Assembly: GCF_937912035.1 (NCBI RefSeq)
Contig: NZ_CALDPF010000010.1
Coordinates: 1 to 64,000 of the forward strand
From: an uncultured Bacteroides sp.
GTDB taxonomy: Bacteria; Bacteroidota; Bacteroidia; Bacteroidales; Bacteroidaceae
Length of the DNA stretch: 64,000 bases
Direction: 5' to 3'
Shown here: positions 15,884 through 25,754 of the stretch, piece by piece
Layout of the letters: each line of letters begins with the position of its first letter
Position numbering within the stretch: position 1 is the stretch's first letter
Made by a program: the position numbers and the translations under genes
The notes under the pieces: model-generated
Database searches by the model: none
Seen by the model: the letters and a program-made list of their open reading frames with translations, nothing else
What the model was told of the DNA's origin: nothing

Positions 15884-17149
15884 ATGTGTGATATTAAATA
15901 TAAAGTTTTGTGGGTTGATGATCTTAGTGGAACACAAGACGAGATTTTTGCAACCGGTTTTGAAAGTGTTGCAGACGAAAAAGGTATAGAACTCGTTCCA
16001 TTTACAAATTGGGAAGAAGCCGAACTGGAGTTAAAAAGGAATTTCAAGTCCTATTCTGCTATTATTCTTGATGCGAATTGCAAATACGGTAAAAATGACA
16101 GCAAGACCGATGAGCTTTTTATCCCATCTGTTGTATCGTCACTGGCCCGTATGTTTGGTGAGAAAAGACAAACTATACCTTGGTATATACTGTCTGCTGG
16201 AACAATGAGCAAGTTTGATGATATTGTTCAAATAGCGCAGCGCGACCATGCTACACATAAGGAAGAATGGGGGAATTTAGTATATCTAAAAGATGCCATA
16301 GATAATTCACAAAATTCTGTGGATGTAATGTTTACAAACATTGTAAAAGTCGCCAAAAGCCAAAATGCCAATATTATAGCGTTTAACTTTAAAGATGTCT
16401 TTAAGTATCTTGGCGAAGGAAAACTAATATGTAAGGAAGCTCGTACTATTATGATGGATATGCTCTGCGCATTCTACTATCCTGCTGATAATTGGCAATT
16501 TAAATACGAGGGCAATCCTCTTCGCAAGGTTATGGAGTATATCTTTCGTTCCGCATATAATTATGGCTTATTACCATTAGAGTGTTTTGAACGTGATAAT
16601 CAGCTAAATTTGCTTGAATCCAATCGTTATATGTCTGGATTAGAAACGAAGCACAGTGGGTTACGTTATGGTAATGAAAGCGATACGATATTTCCTAAAT
16701 CTATTGGCAATATTACACTACAGATACTAAATTTCACAAATGTTGATTCTCATACAAATGAGGAGCACCCCTACACTATAGATGATAAGGATCTAGAAAT
16801 TTCTGAAAACGAAAAGGAACTTTATTTTTCGTATGTACTACAGTTATGCCATGTCATTAAGTGCTTCGGTTCATTTGTCGACAGCCATTCAGACAAGGAA
16901 GCAAATAAAGGGATGAAAAAAGTTGTGACTGTACCTACCTCTCCCAATAATACCCTAACCAACTCTCCAGTCGGTCAAAAAGCTTTGGTTCAGAAGGGAG
17001 AAAGTGGTCCATACATTCTGAATTGCAGATTAGCTCCTTGTTTTGAAAAATATGTTGGAAGCTATGCTACAATAATTGATGTTAATCAAAATAATGGGAA
17101 AGATACTGATGTCTTTCCCTATTATGCCAAAGTAAAAATTGAAAAATAA
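15884..17149 (+). CDS. Receiver-domain protein with unknown C-terminal domain
   Basis: Residues 5-140 carry the full receiver signature: acidic pair D12-D13 (VLWVDDL), phospho-acceptor D63 (IILDAN), S104 (ILSAG) and K136 (VYLKD). The remaining 280 residues match nothing I know and show no helix-turn-helix, so the output is probably protein-protein contact or enzymatic rather than DNA binding. It lies between the kinase-like fusion and hsdM and ends 7 nt before the likely hsdM start. It is the natural partner of the fusion and may gate the restriction complex. Confidence 0.75.
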   Translation: MCDIKYKVLWVDDLSGTQDEIFATGFESVADEKGIELVPFTNWEEAELELKRNFKSYSAIILDANCKYGKNDSKTDELFIPSVVSSLARMFGEKRQTIPWYILSAGTMSKFDDIVQIAQRDHATHKEEWGNLVYLKDAIDNSQNSVDVMFTNIVKVAKSQNANIIAFNFKDVFKYLGEGKLICKEARTIMMDMLCAFYYPADNWQFKYEGNPLRKVMEYIFRSAYNYGLLPLECFERDNQLNLLESNRYMSGLETKHSGLRYGNESDTIFPKSIGNITLQILNFTNVDSHTNEEHPYTIDDKDLEISENEKELYFSYVLQLCHVIKCFGSFVDSHSDKEANKGMKKVVTVPTSPNNTLTNSPVGQKALVQKGESGPYILNCRLAPCFEKYVGSYATIIDVNQNNGKDTDVFPYYAKVKIEK

Positions 17150-17156
17150 AAGATAT

Positions 17157-19181
17157 ATGACTGAACAGGAATTAGCTAATGTGATATGGGATATTAAAGA
17201 GATTATCCGAAATCTATATGATGATGCAGAGGTGGAAGACGTAATTCTTCCGTTTACTCTTTTGCGCCGTCTTGACTGTGTCCTCGATGAACACCGAGAT
17301 GCCATTATGAAAGAAATGAATGCCATCAAGGACAAGCCGATCCTTATGCAAGATATCAAATTAAAGAGTCTGCTCAAACAGCATAAACTGACATTCTTTA
17401 ACAAGTCTGGATTGTCTTTGGAGCGTTTGTTGGGTGCACCTGACCAAATAGGAGCATCTTTCCAAACTTATCTAGACGGATTCACTGATAATGTGAAAGA
17501 TATACTTGCAAACTTTGTTCATACTGATACATCAAGCGAAACGCTCGATCTCTCTCCAATTTACAGCCGATTAGAACGTCACGACAAGCTATTCTCTGTT
17601 ATCCAGCTTTTTGTGCAACGAGCAGACCTTCACCCTAATGTAGTAAGTAATTCCATGATGGGAACTGTGTTTGAAATTGTAGTCCGCCGTTCAAAAGAGT
17701 CCAGCAATACGAAAGCCGGCCAATTCTATACACCGCGTGAAATTGTTCGTTTACTGGTATCACTTACAATGTGCGGTAAAGAGAATGAGTTGTATGAACC
17801 TGGACGTGCATTTTCTATTTACGATCCTTGTTGTGGAACCGGTGGTATGTTGACTGCCGGACGTGAATATTTACAAGAAATTTCCGGTCGTAAAGATTTA
17901 AAAGTGTATTTGTATGGACAGGAGTTGAATGAAAAGACCTATGCCATTTGCAAATCAGACCTTTTAATGAAGGGTGAGGACCAAAATCTGGACCGACAGT
18001 TATTCCGTGGTGATACATTGGGCGATGACAAATTAGAGGGAAGTACATTCAACTTTATGCTTGCAAACCCACCATTTGGAATGGATTGGGGCAAAGATGA
18101 ACGTGTAAAAAAGCGTGTGATGGATGATAATTGTCTCGGAGGACGTTTTGAAGCAGGATTGCCAAGCAGTAATGACGGTTCTTTGCTATTCCTCCAACAC
18201 ATGATTTCCAAGATGGATAATCAAAAAGGTTCTCGTATTGGTATTGTTCTGAATGGATCTCCCTTGTTTAATGGTGAGGCTGGTAGTGGCTGGAGTAACA
18301 TTCGTAAAATGTTACTTGACCGTAACTTGCTTGACTGCATTGTGGCATTACCTAAGAATCTGTTCTATGGTACCGATATTACTACTTATCTTTGGATTCT
18401 CGACAACAAACGCCCTGCCGAACGGCTCAATAAGGTATTGTTTATTAATGCTGCTCATACAGAGTACACCAAACTGCTGCAAAAGAATTTAGGTAAAAAG
18501 CGTTTTGAGATTGCGAAAGAAGATGATATTCTAGGGATGTATAGAGAATATAAGGATGCCATCCGTGATATTGTATACGAAAAAACGGGTAAAGTAGAGC
18601 AACTTCAGGTAGCACGTCTGTTAGATTACGACGACTTCCGTTATACTACCGTAGTAACTCGTCGCCCATTGCGCCTATGGTATGAAAACATCACGGAGAA
18701 ATATGCGGAGCTGCGCGAAGACGAAAATTTTGATGCGGATGCGAAGAAGAATGCCATCCTGAAAATGGTAAGCGAGATAGATGGAATTGATAAAAAACGC
18801 TCCGATTGTGAATTCTTTGCTTATTTGAAAACCAAGAAAATAAAATATACAGCAACTGAATTAAAATTGTTGCGTATGATGTTCGGTACTATCAGCGAAG
18901 AGGCGCCCGAAGTACACGAGAAGCCATTGGATGTAAAGAGTGATTTTGTTGCAGATACGAATCTGAACGACACTGAAAAAATTCCTCAAAAGCAAGATAT
19001 AGACGAATATTTTGCCCAAGAGGTTCTGCCATACGCTCCCGAAGTATGGATGGACCGCACCAAAGACAAACTCGGTGTGGAATTTCCATTTACACGTATA
19101 TTCTATAAATACCGTCCACTTCGTTCGGTTGATGAAATTTTAGCAGAATTGAGATCGTTAGATGATAGTATCAATATCTAA
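17157..19181 (+). CDS. hsdM: Type I restriction-modification methylase subunit HsdM
   Basis: HsdM methylates adenine in the target and is a core subunit of the type I complex (M2S, R2M2S). The N-terminal helical domain (ELANVIWDIKEIIRN, later LPFTLLRRLD) is followed by the SAM motif DPCCGTGGM and catalytic NPPFGMDWG, both intact. QFYTPREIVRLLV is also typical. About 675 aa is somewhat long because of a C-terminal helical extension. An upstream ATG at 17139 would overlap the preceding gene by 11 nt; ATG 17157 is cleaner. It is followed after 11 nt by hsdS. Confidence 0.95.
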   Translation: MTEQELANVIWDIKEIIRNLYDDAEVEDVILPFTLLRRLDCVLDEHRDAIMKEMNAIKDKPILMQDIKLKSLLKQHKLTFFNKSGLSLERLLGAPDQIGASFQTYLDGFTDNVKDILANFVHTDTSSETLDLSPIYSRLERHDKLFSVIQLFVQRADLHPNVVSNSMMGTVFEIVVRRSKESSNTKAGQFYTPREIVRLLVSLTMCGKENELYEPGRAFSIYDPCCGTGGMLTAGREYLQEISGRKDLKVYLYGQELNEKTYAICKSDLLMKGEDQNLDRQLFRGDTLGDDKLEGSTFNFMLANPPFGMDWGKDERVKKRVMDDNCLGGRFEAGLPSSNDGSLLFLQHMISKMDNQKGSRIGIVLNGSPLFNGEAGSGWSNIRKMLLDRNLLDCIVALPKNLFYGTDITTYLWILDNKRPAERLNKVLFINAAHTEYTKLLQKNLGKKRFEIAKEDDILGMYREYKDAIRDIVYEKTGKVEQLQVARLLDYDDFRYTTVVTRRPLRLWYENITEKYAELREDENFDADAKKNAILKMVSEIDGIDKKRSDCEFFAYLKTKKIKYTATELKLLRMMFGTISEEAPEVHEKPLDVKSDFVADTNLNDTEKIPQKQDIDEYFAQEVLPYAPEVWMDRTKDKLGVEFPFTRIFYKYRPLRSVDEILAELRSLDDSINI

Positions 19182-19192
19182 TTACAAATGGT

Positions 19193-20476
19193 ATGAAGTA
19201 CGAAGAATATAAAGATAGCGGTATAGAATGGATTGGTGAGGTGCCGAGTCATTGGGAAGTAAGAAAAATAAAGACTCTGTCGATTGTTAAGCGAGGAGCT
19301 TCACCAAGGCCGATTGAGGATCCTAAATATTTCGATGAAAATGGAGAATATGCTTGGGTTCGTATTGCTGACGTATCTAATAGTGAACGATATTTAGAAA
19401 CAACGACGCAAAAATTATCAAAATTAGGAGCATCATTAAGTGTAAAAAGAGAGCCAGGGGATATTTTTATTAGTATTGCCGGAACTGTTGGAAAACCAAT
19501 TATTACGCATATAAAATGCTGTATTCATGATGGATTTGTTTGGTTCCCATTTCTAAAACAGAATTCTGAATTTCTATATTATATTTTTATGTCTGGACAA
19601 CCATATCTTGGATTAGGGAAAATGGGAACTCAATTAAACCTCAATACAGAAACCATCGGAGATATTAAAATACCCATTCCACCTCTCATAGAACAGCAAG
19701 CTATTGCCACATATTTGGACGAGAAGTGTGGAGAAATAAACCGGGCAATCGATGTTCAGAAAAAGAAGATTGATCTTTTAAATGAACTGAAACAAACCAT
19801 CATTACTGATGCTGTTACTAAAGGACTTGACCCAAATGCACCGATGAAAGATAGTGGTGTGGAATGGATTGGCCAAGTGCCAAGACATTGGGAGGTAAGA
19901 AAAATAAGGACTCTATCCATTGTCAAACGAGGAGCTTCTCCAAGACCTATTGAGGATCCTAAGTATTTCGATGAGAACGGAGAGTATGCATGGGTCCGCA
20001 TTGCAGATGTATCTAGTAGTGAACGATATTTAGAAGAAACAACGCAAAAATTATCAAAACTGGGAGCATCATTAAGTATAAAAAGAGAGCCTGGAGATAT
20101 TTTCATTAGTATTGCAGGAACTGTTGGGAAGCCTATCATTACACATATAAAATGTTGTATTCATGATGGGTTTGTTTGGTTTCCATATTTAAAGCAGAAT
20201 ACAGAATTTCTATATTACATATTTATGTCTGGACAACCATATCTTGGATTAGGAAAGATGGGAACTCAATTAAATCTTAATACAGAAACCATAGGAGATA
20301 TTAAAGTACCCATTCCAGGGCTTCAAGAGCAACAAAATATTGTAAAGTTTCTTGATGAAGAATGTACTAAGATTGACGCCCAAATCTCTAAGGCAAATCG
20401 ACATATCGAATTATTAGAAGAGTTGAAACAAAGCATCATTACCGAAGCAGTAACAGGCAAAATAAAAGTATGTTGA
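19193..20476 (+). CDS. hsdS: Type I restriction specificity subunit HsdS with duplicated TRD
   Basis: HsdS reads the two halves of a bipartite target through two target-recognition domains (TRDs) held by coiled coils. Here residues 21-163 and 233-375 are nearly the same: by hand alignment 7 of 143 positions differ, all in mild changes (K/R, N/S, T/E, V/I, F/Y, S/T, I/V). Each is followed by the usual helical spacer (IEQQAIATYLDEK..., LQEQQNIVKFLDEE...). Both TRDs should read the same half-site, so the target should be an inverted repeat. Length (427 aa) is normal and the frame intact. Confidence 0.95.
   Translation: MKYEEYKDSGIEWIGEVPSHWEVRKIKTLSIVKRGASPRPIEDPKYFDENGEYAWVRIADVSNSERYLETTTQKLSKLGASLSVKREPGDIFISIAGTVGKPIITHIKCCIHDGFVWFPFLKQNSEFLYYIFMSGQPYLGLGKMGTQLNLNTETIGDIKIPIPPLIEQQAIATYLDEKCGEINRAIDVQKKKIDLLNELKQTIITDAVTKGLDPNAPMKDSGVEWIGQVPRHWEVRKIRTLSIVKRGASPRPIEDPKYFDENGEYAWVRIADVSSSERYLEETTQKLSKLGASLSIKREPGDIFISIAGTVGKPIITHIKCCIHDGFVWFPYLKQNTEFLYYIFMSGQPYLGLGKMGTQLNLNTETIGDIKVPIPGLQEQQNIVKFLDEECTKIDAQISKANRHIELLEELKQSIITEAVTGKIKVC
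19253..20317 (+). repeat. Internal duplication of the TRD coding sequence in hsdS
   Basis: Two copies, 19253-19681 and 19889-20317, lie 636 nt apart. Most nucleotide differences are synonymous third-position changes, so the copies have drifted while the protein was kept the same. That argues for an old, selected duplication and against an assembly artefact. Confidence 0.9.
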
Positions 20477-20496
20477 ACCGATAAAGAAATTACAAT

Positions 20497-23400
20497 ATGA
20501 ATCCGCTGAATGAAACCGTATTTGAAGAGCACATTGCACAATATCTTGCGGCAAGTCCTCTATATAATCAACGCAAAAGTTCACAGTTTGACATAGACAA
20601 TCTTGTGGACCGAGAGATGTTGGAGCATTTCTTGCAAGCACAAACTATGGTTTGGCAGAGACTTCAAAATCATTTTCCTGGTAGAGAAACAGAAACTGTT
20701 GTAGTCGAAATAAATAAATTTCTAAATAGAGGAGATAGTTTGCTCACACTGTTCAACAAAGGCATAACAATCAAAGGTACAAAAATCAGATTCATGATGC
20801 CTAAACCAGTGTTGGAGAACGAAGATTCGAGTAACTATCAACTGTATTTAAGCAATCGCTTTAGCGTAGTCCGTCAGATGCATTATAGTACGGCAGCAGA
20901 CGATAGTGGTAACGAATTAGACCTTTGCATCCTACTCAATGGCCTGCCTCTAATGACCTTTGAACTAAAAAATGAGGGTACAGGTCAAAACTATGGACAC
21001 GGCATCTATCAATACCGTTACAACCGTTCTTCGGTAAACCGCATGCTTCGCAATTGTCTGGTACACTTTGTGATGGACAACAGTTTTGTGTTTATGACCA
21101 CCAAACTTAATGGCGAGCAGACTCGTTTTTTGCCATTCAACAGAGAAAGTACAAATCCTGTCATTGAAGGTGAATACCCTACTGCCTATATGTGGCAAGA
21201 GATATTGCAGGCAGATTCCTTACTTAACATCATAGAACATTTCATCAAACGATATAACGATGAAGATGGCAAACCAGTAGTCATCTTTCCCCGTTTCCAC
21301 CAATTAAGAGCCGTACGTAAACTCTGTAAAATGGTGATAGAAGAAGGACCTGGACATAACTATCTGATTCAACATTCGGCAGGTTCTGGAAAAACCAAGT
21401 CAATGGCTTGGCTGGCTCATCAACTTGCCAATATGACCAATGCCGACCACACACCGATTTTCGACAGCATTATAATGGTTACAGACCGTATCGTGCTAAA
21501 CAGAAATATGGCGGATGATGTGGTGAATTTCCAGACAGTTGCCGGTACAGTCAAAGATATTCGTCGTGGTTCAAAGAATTTGGCAACTGCACTCAATGAA
21601 GGAAATAAAATCATCATTTCTACAGTGCAGAAATTCGCATTTGCACTAAAAGATTTGAAACGCGATACCCAACGAAAGTATGCTATCATTGTAGATGAAG
21701 CGCATACCGCCATAGGTAATGAAAGTGCAAAGGATTTGGTAAATGCTCTTTCTACAGACAAAGATTTACAGAATCTTCCAGATTTCAATCCAGAGGAATA
21801 TGAGGACCAAACAGACGCAATGCTTGCATATTTGCAAGTGATGCGACGCATGATGAAACATATTAGTTACTTTGCCTTTACAGCTACGCCCAAAGACAAA
21901 ACATACGCTCTCTTTGGTATTCAGGATGGCCCGAACAAAGGCAAAGCCCACGATCTCTACTCTATGAAACAAGCCATTGACGAGAAATTCATTCTTGATG
22001 TTTTGGCAAACTATAAAAGCTATCTCACCATGTTTGAGTTGATCGAGAAAAACCCAACCAATGATCAAAAGAAATTCTTTGAAGAGAAAAAAGCGCTGAA
22101 AGTAATTTATGGCGAGCTGAACAAGAATGCCTATATCATGCTTCGAAAAGCTCATATGATGTTGGAACATTTCATGCACCATACCATCAATAAAATCGGG
22201 CATAAAGCAAAGGCTATGGTTGTCTGTGACTCAAGACGTGCAGCGGCTGATTACAAGCGTTTACTTGACAGACTTATTGTAGACAACTATGATGGTAAAA
22301 TCAAGACATTGGTAGCTTTCTCTGGCGAAGTAGAAGACAGTCATGGGCGTAAATGTACAGAAGCGAACATGAATGATGGTAACGTTTTTGATGACGGTAT
22401 TCGTGAGAAGTTTAAAGAAGATGATTACAAGATTCTTATCGTTGCGGAAAAATTCCAAACAGGCTTTGATCAACCATTGCTTCATACGATGTATGTAGAT
22501 CGTATTTTAGGTGGCATACAATGTATTCAGACATTGTCTCGTCTGAATCGCTGTTATCCTGGTAAGGAAGATACAATGATTATAGATTTCAGAAATGACC
22601 ACGAAAAAGTGCAGAAAGCATTTCAAGCGTATTATACAGAAACAACCCTTGAAGGTGAAGTAGATACGCAACGCATTTATACACTTAAATGCGACATCGA
22701 GCAGTGGAATATTTTCAACGAGATGGAAGTTGATGCTGTAGCCAAGGCATTAGTCTCCAGTAACGGAGTGAGCGGTGTGCCAACTATTCTTAAACGGATA
22801 GTTGATGAAAGAGTTATGCCGCTTGACGATAATGAAAAAGACCGTTATCGTAAAACGGTTTCACGTTATGTCCGCCAATATGGTTTTTTAGCTCAGCTGA
22901 TTGACTTCACTGATCCCGACTTGGAAAGATTCTATATCTTTTGTAAGATTTTCTACAAGTTCCTGCCATATACTAGAGAGACTCTTCCGATGGAAATTTT
23001 GGATTTGATAGACCTTGACAAGTTGCGTATCCAAATGTCGTATGAAGGGCAAATAAAATTAGAAGATGAGGAACAAACACTTCGTTCTTCGCGAATAGGA
23101 GAGCCTGGACAAAAGAGACCAGATAATGAGTTACCGGTTTCAGAGATATTGAACATGGCCAACAGCCCATTTGTTGGATTATTAAACGAAAACGACAAGA
23201 TTCTCCGACAGATTTGGGATGCAATCCTTTCAGATCCTGAAGTAGTAGATGCGTTCCATGCTGGGAACAGTTATGATATTTTGATCAATATTGTCAGAGA
23301 AAAGTTTGATGAAAAAATAGCCCTAGAGATTGAGAAGTATTATAATTTTGCAGAAGTTCTGGAAAAGGAACAGGCATTCAGTCTTGCACTTGTCCGCAAG

Positions 23401-24018
23401 TTTGTAGATGCTTTGGCTGAAAGAACAGCGAGAAATTCCAATTTCCCATATGATGAAGAACAGTTGAAAGAGATTCTTTGCACTGTTCTCAAAGAAGAAT
23501 TTGAGGTTATTAAAAACAGACTGCGTAATATCAAAGAAATTGTGGATACATTTTTCTTCACTCTCAATGAAACCAGTATACCACAACTTGATGGTGTTGA
23601 TGGACTGATTAAGACCGCATTGAATAACGTATTTGCAAATACGACTATTGGTTTGTTGGAGAAGCGAACTTATTTCAATTCATTAGTAGCAAAATATGAA
23701 GCATATCTGAAAAAGTTATATTACTTGCTCAACGAAGATGACGTGCCTCGCAACCCGAATACACCGGATAAAACTCCAGGATTATCCGAATGTATCTTTG
23801 CATTTCCTTGTTTGAAAAAGCTCAAATATAGCGACGACAAATGCGAACAAAAATTCAAAGGTTATCTTGATTTATTAAGGCAGTGGCGTAATGACGAAGC
23901 ACACCTTTCTCCAAATGCGACAGAAGAAGAGATTAACGCTGCTCTAAAAGTAGTCACATCCATGTACCTTTATGTAGTTGGTAATAATATAACTGATTTG
24001 GAAAGTGCAGGGAAATAA
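20497..24018 (+). CDS. hsdR: Type I restriction endonuclease subunit HsdR
   Basis: HsdR translocates DNA and cuts it. Near residues 140-165 is the nuclease core (LDLCILLNGLPLMTFELKNEG, the D...ExK pattern), followed by QYRYNR. The SF2 helicase motor has Walker A HSAGSGKTKS near 290, DEAH box IIVDEAHTAIG near 397, motif III FTATPKD and QTLSRLNRC. The C-terminal helical part binds HsdM. At 1173 aa it is full length. It is the last gene of the operon, with a terminator at 24100-24140. Confidence 0.95.
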   Translation: MNPLNETVFEEHIAQYLAASPLYNQRKSSQFDIDNLVDREMLEHFLQAQTMVWQRLQNHFPGRETETVVVEINKFLNRGDSLLTLFNKGITIKGTKIRFMMPKPVLENEDSSNYQLYLSNRFSVVRQMHYSTAADDSGNELDLCILLNGLPLMTFELKNEGTGQNYGHGIYQYRYNRSSVNRMLRNCLVHFVMDNSFVFMTTKLNGEQTRFLPFNRESTNPVIEGEYPTAYMWQEILQADSLLNIIEHFIKRYNDEDGKPVVIFPRFHQLRAVRKLCKMVIEEGPGHNYLIQHSAGSGKTKSMAWLAHQLANMTNADHTPIFDSIIMVTDRIVLNRNMADDVVNFQTVAGTVKDIRRGSKNLATALNEGNKIIISTVQKFAFALKDLKRDTQRKYAIIVDEAHTAIGNESAKDLVNALSTDKDLQNLPDFNPEEYEDQTDAMLAYLQVMRRMMKHISYFAFTATPKDKTYALFGIQDGPNKGKAHDLYSMKQAIDEKFILDVLANYKSYLTMFELIEKNPTNDQKKFFEEKKALKVIYGELNKNAYIMLRKAHMMLEHFMHHTINKIGHKAKAMVVCDSRRAAADYKRLLDRLIVDNYDGKIKTLVAFSGEVEDSHGRKCTEANMNDGNVFDDGIREKFKEDDYKILIVAEKFQTGFDQPLLHTMYVDRILGGIQCIQTLSRLNRCYPGKEDTMIIDFRNDHEKVQKAFQAYYTETTLEGEVDTQRIYTLKCDIEQWNIFNEMEVDAVAKALVSSNGVSGVPTILKRIVDERVMPLDDNEKDRYRKTVSRYVRQYGFLAQLIDFTDPDLERFYIFCKIFYKFLPYTRETLPMEILDLIDLDKLRIQMSYEGQIKLEDEEQTLRSSRIGEPGQKRPDNELPVSEILNMANSPFVGLLNENDKILRQIWDAILSDPEVVDAFHAGNSYDILINIVREKFDEKIALEIEKYYNFAEVLEKEQAFSLALVRKFVDALAERTARNSNFPYDEEQLKEILCTVLKEEFEVIKNRLRNIKEIVDTFFFTLNETSIPQLDGVDGLIKTALNNVFANTTIGLLEKRTYFNSLVAKYEAYLKKLYYLLNEDDVPRNPNTPDKTPGLSECIFAFPCLKKLKYSDDKCEQKFKGYLDLLRQWRNDEAHLSPNATEEEINAALKVVTSMYLYVVGNNITDLESAGK

Positions 24019-24099
24019 TAAAATGGCTTTGAGTAAAAAATACTGTATTAATAATGTTGAGTAAAGCTGGAAGCTGTGCTGAATAAATATAAATGGAGT

Positions 24100-24140
24100 T
24101 ATAGGTGTTGATTTTTTCAGAAAAAAAATCAACACCTATA
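24100..24140. terminator. 18-bp terminator after the restriction operon
   Basis: A perfect 18-bp stem (TATAGGTGTTGATTTTTT with its complement) with a 5-nt loop, ending in T-rich sequence, lies 80 nt after hsdR. Long A/T runs at the loop side make it work on both strands. Confidence 0.85.
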
Positions 24141-24236
24141 ATCTGTTTTTTCGTAATAAGGCAAAATGATTCTCCAAGTACATAGCGTGCAATATTAAAT
24201 ATTACATTTAAAGGAAATGGCATAAACTTTTTCTTG

Positions 24237-24273
24237 CTATGCAAAAAGAATGCATAGATGATATATTACTTTG
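24237..24273 (+). promoter_or_regulatory. Promoter with operator-like dyad before the DUF2130 gene
   Basis: TACTTTG (24267-24273) resembles a -7 box. Just upstream is a perfect dyad CTATGCA-N7-TGCATAG (24237-24257), at the place of the -33 element, which suggests repressor or activator binding. The gene begins 46 nt downstream. Confidence 0.5.
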
Positions 24274-24319
24274 CAATCAGAAAGAACGAAGTTTAATATA
24301 TATAAATTAGTTTCAGCGT

Positions 24320-25657
24320 ATGAAAGAGTTAAAATGTCCACAATGCGGTAGTGTATTTTCAGTTGATGAAGCAGATTATGCTTCAATAGTAAGTCAGGTC
24401 AAAACTCAGGAATTTGATGCCGAGATAAAAGCACGTCTTGCCGAAATTCAAAAACAGAGTGAAGTAAAGCAAGAAGCTGAATCGCTTAAGCTTACCCGTA
24501 ATTTTCAGGATAGACTAAATGCTAAAGATGTAGAGCTTTCACAAAAGGATAATGAAATTATAAAACTCAAAGCACAGTTGGATAGTTTTAATCAAACTAA
24601 ACAACTGGAAATTAATGCAGAACGCTTAAAGGCTAACGAAGAGATTACAAAATTAAAATCTGTTATTGAGCAGAATGAGAATAATGTTCGTGTTGCCATA
24701 CTGGAAGAACAGAACAAAGCGAAGGACATTATTCAAGAAAAGGAAAACACACTTATTGAACTTCGTAGTCAGATTGATGTAACACAGAAGGAGGCGACAA
24801 TCCGCGAAAAAAACATCAAGGAGGATTATGAACGTCAGCTTAAGCAAAAGCAGGAACTAGTGGACTATTATAAAGATCTCAAAGCTAAGCTGTCCACAAA
24901 GATGATCGGAGAGTCATTGGAGGTTCATTGTAGTAATGAGTTTAACCGTGTTCGTACAACTATGTTTCCCAATGCATATTTCGATAAGGACAACGATTCC
25001 AGTAAAGGAAGTAAAGGAGATTTTATTTTCCGTGATTATGCTGATGACCTAGAGTACATATCAATAATGTTCGAGATGAAGAACGAAATGGATGAAACGG
25101 CAACAAAGCATAAGAATGAAGATTTTCTTGCCAAATTGGATAAGGACAGGCGTGATAAAGGTTGTGAATATGCGGTTCTTGTATCATTATTGGAACCTGA
25201 TAATGATTTTTATAATGAGGGAATTGTTGATGTGTCCTACCGCTATCCTAAAATGTTTGTGGTTCGTCCCCAGTTCTTCATGCCTTTGATTTCATTACTC
25301 ACACAAGCCTCAAGAAAGAGCGTTGAATATCAGCGTGAACTCATTATGACAAGACAGCAGAGTATTGATATTACCAACTTTGAGAATAAATTGAATGATT
25401 TCAGAAATAAATTTGAGAATCACTACCAGCGAGCAAGCGATAAGTTTAACAAGGCTATTGAGGAAATCGACAAGACAATCAAGTCTCTTCAAAAGATGAA
25501 AGAGGATTTGTTAAGTTCAGGAAATTATCTAAGGTTGGCGAATAATGATGCGGAAGACTTGTCTATCAAAAAACTTACACGAGGTAATCCTACTATGAAA
25601 CAGAAGTTTGAAGAAGCAAGAACGATAGTTAATATATCTGGCAATGAAAACAATTGA
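24320..25657 (+). CDS. DUF2130 protein: coiled coil plus PD-(D/E)xK-like domain
   Basis: This 445-aa protein starts with a short zinc-ribbon-like CPQCGSVFS. It then has about 170 residues of coiled coil and a C-terminal nuclease-like fold. In the last, GDFIFRD and ISIMFEMKNE (near 237-257) give the D...ExK pattern. DUF2130 proteins are grouped with RmuC-like/PD-DExK families and are frequent in defence islands. It has its own promoter, and a weak hairpin covers its stop (25655-25674). Nuclease activity is an inference. Confidence 0.75.
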   Translation: MKELKCPQCGSVFSVDEADYASIVSQVKTQEFDAEIKARLAEIQKQSEVKQEAESLKLTRNFQDRLNAKDVELSQKDNEIIKLKAQLDSFNQTKQLEINAERLKANEEITKLKSVIEQNENNVRVAILEEQNKAKDIIQEKENTLIELRSQIDVTQKEATIREKNIKEDYERQLKQKQELVDYYKDLKAKLSTKMIGESLEVHCSNEFNRVRTTMFPNAYFDKDNDSSKGSKGDFIFRDYADDLEYISIMFEMKNEMDETATKHKNEDFLAKLDKDRRDKGCEYAVLVSLLEPDNDFYNEGIVDVSYRYPKMFVVRPQFFMPLISLLTQASRKSVEYQRELIMTRQQSIDITNFENKLNDFRNKFENHYQRASDKFNKAIEEIDKTIKSLQKMKEDLLSSGNYLRLANNDAEDLSIKKLTRGNPTMKQKFEEARTIVNISGNENN

Positions 25658-25754
25658 CCAGTGTCACTTGGTCATGGTATCATATTGGCACAAGTATAAA
25701 ACTGCTAATCTCCAAGTATTAATTTAATTGGTATATAAATTTTAATTATCAGGT

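Noticed and set aside
19193..20476. Phase-variable hsdS switching locus
   Set aside because: There is only one hsdS, its repeats are direct rather than inverted, and no invertase is nearby.
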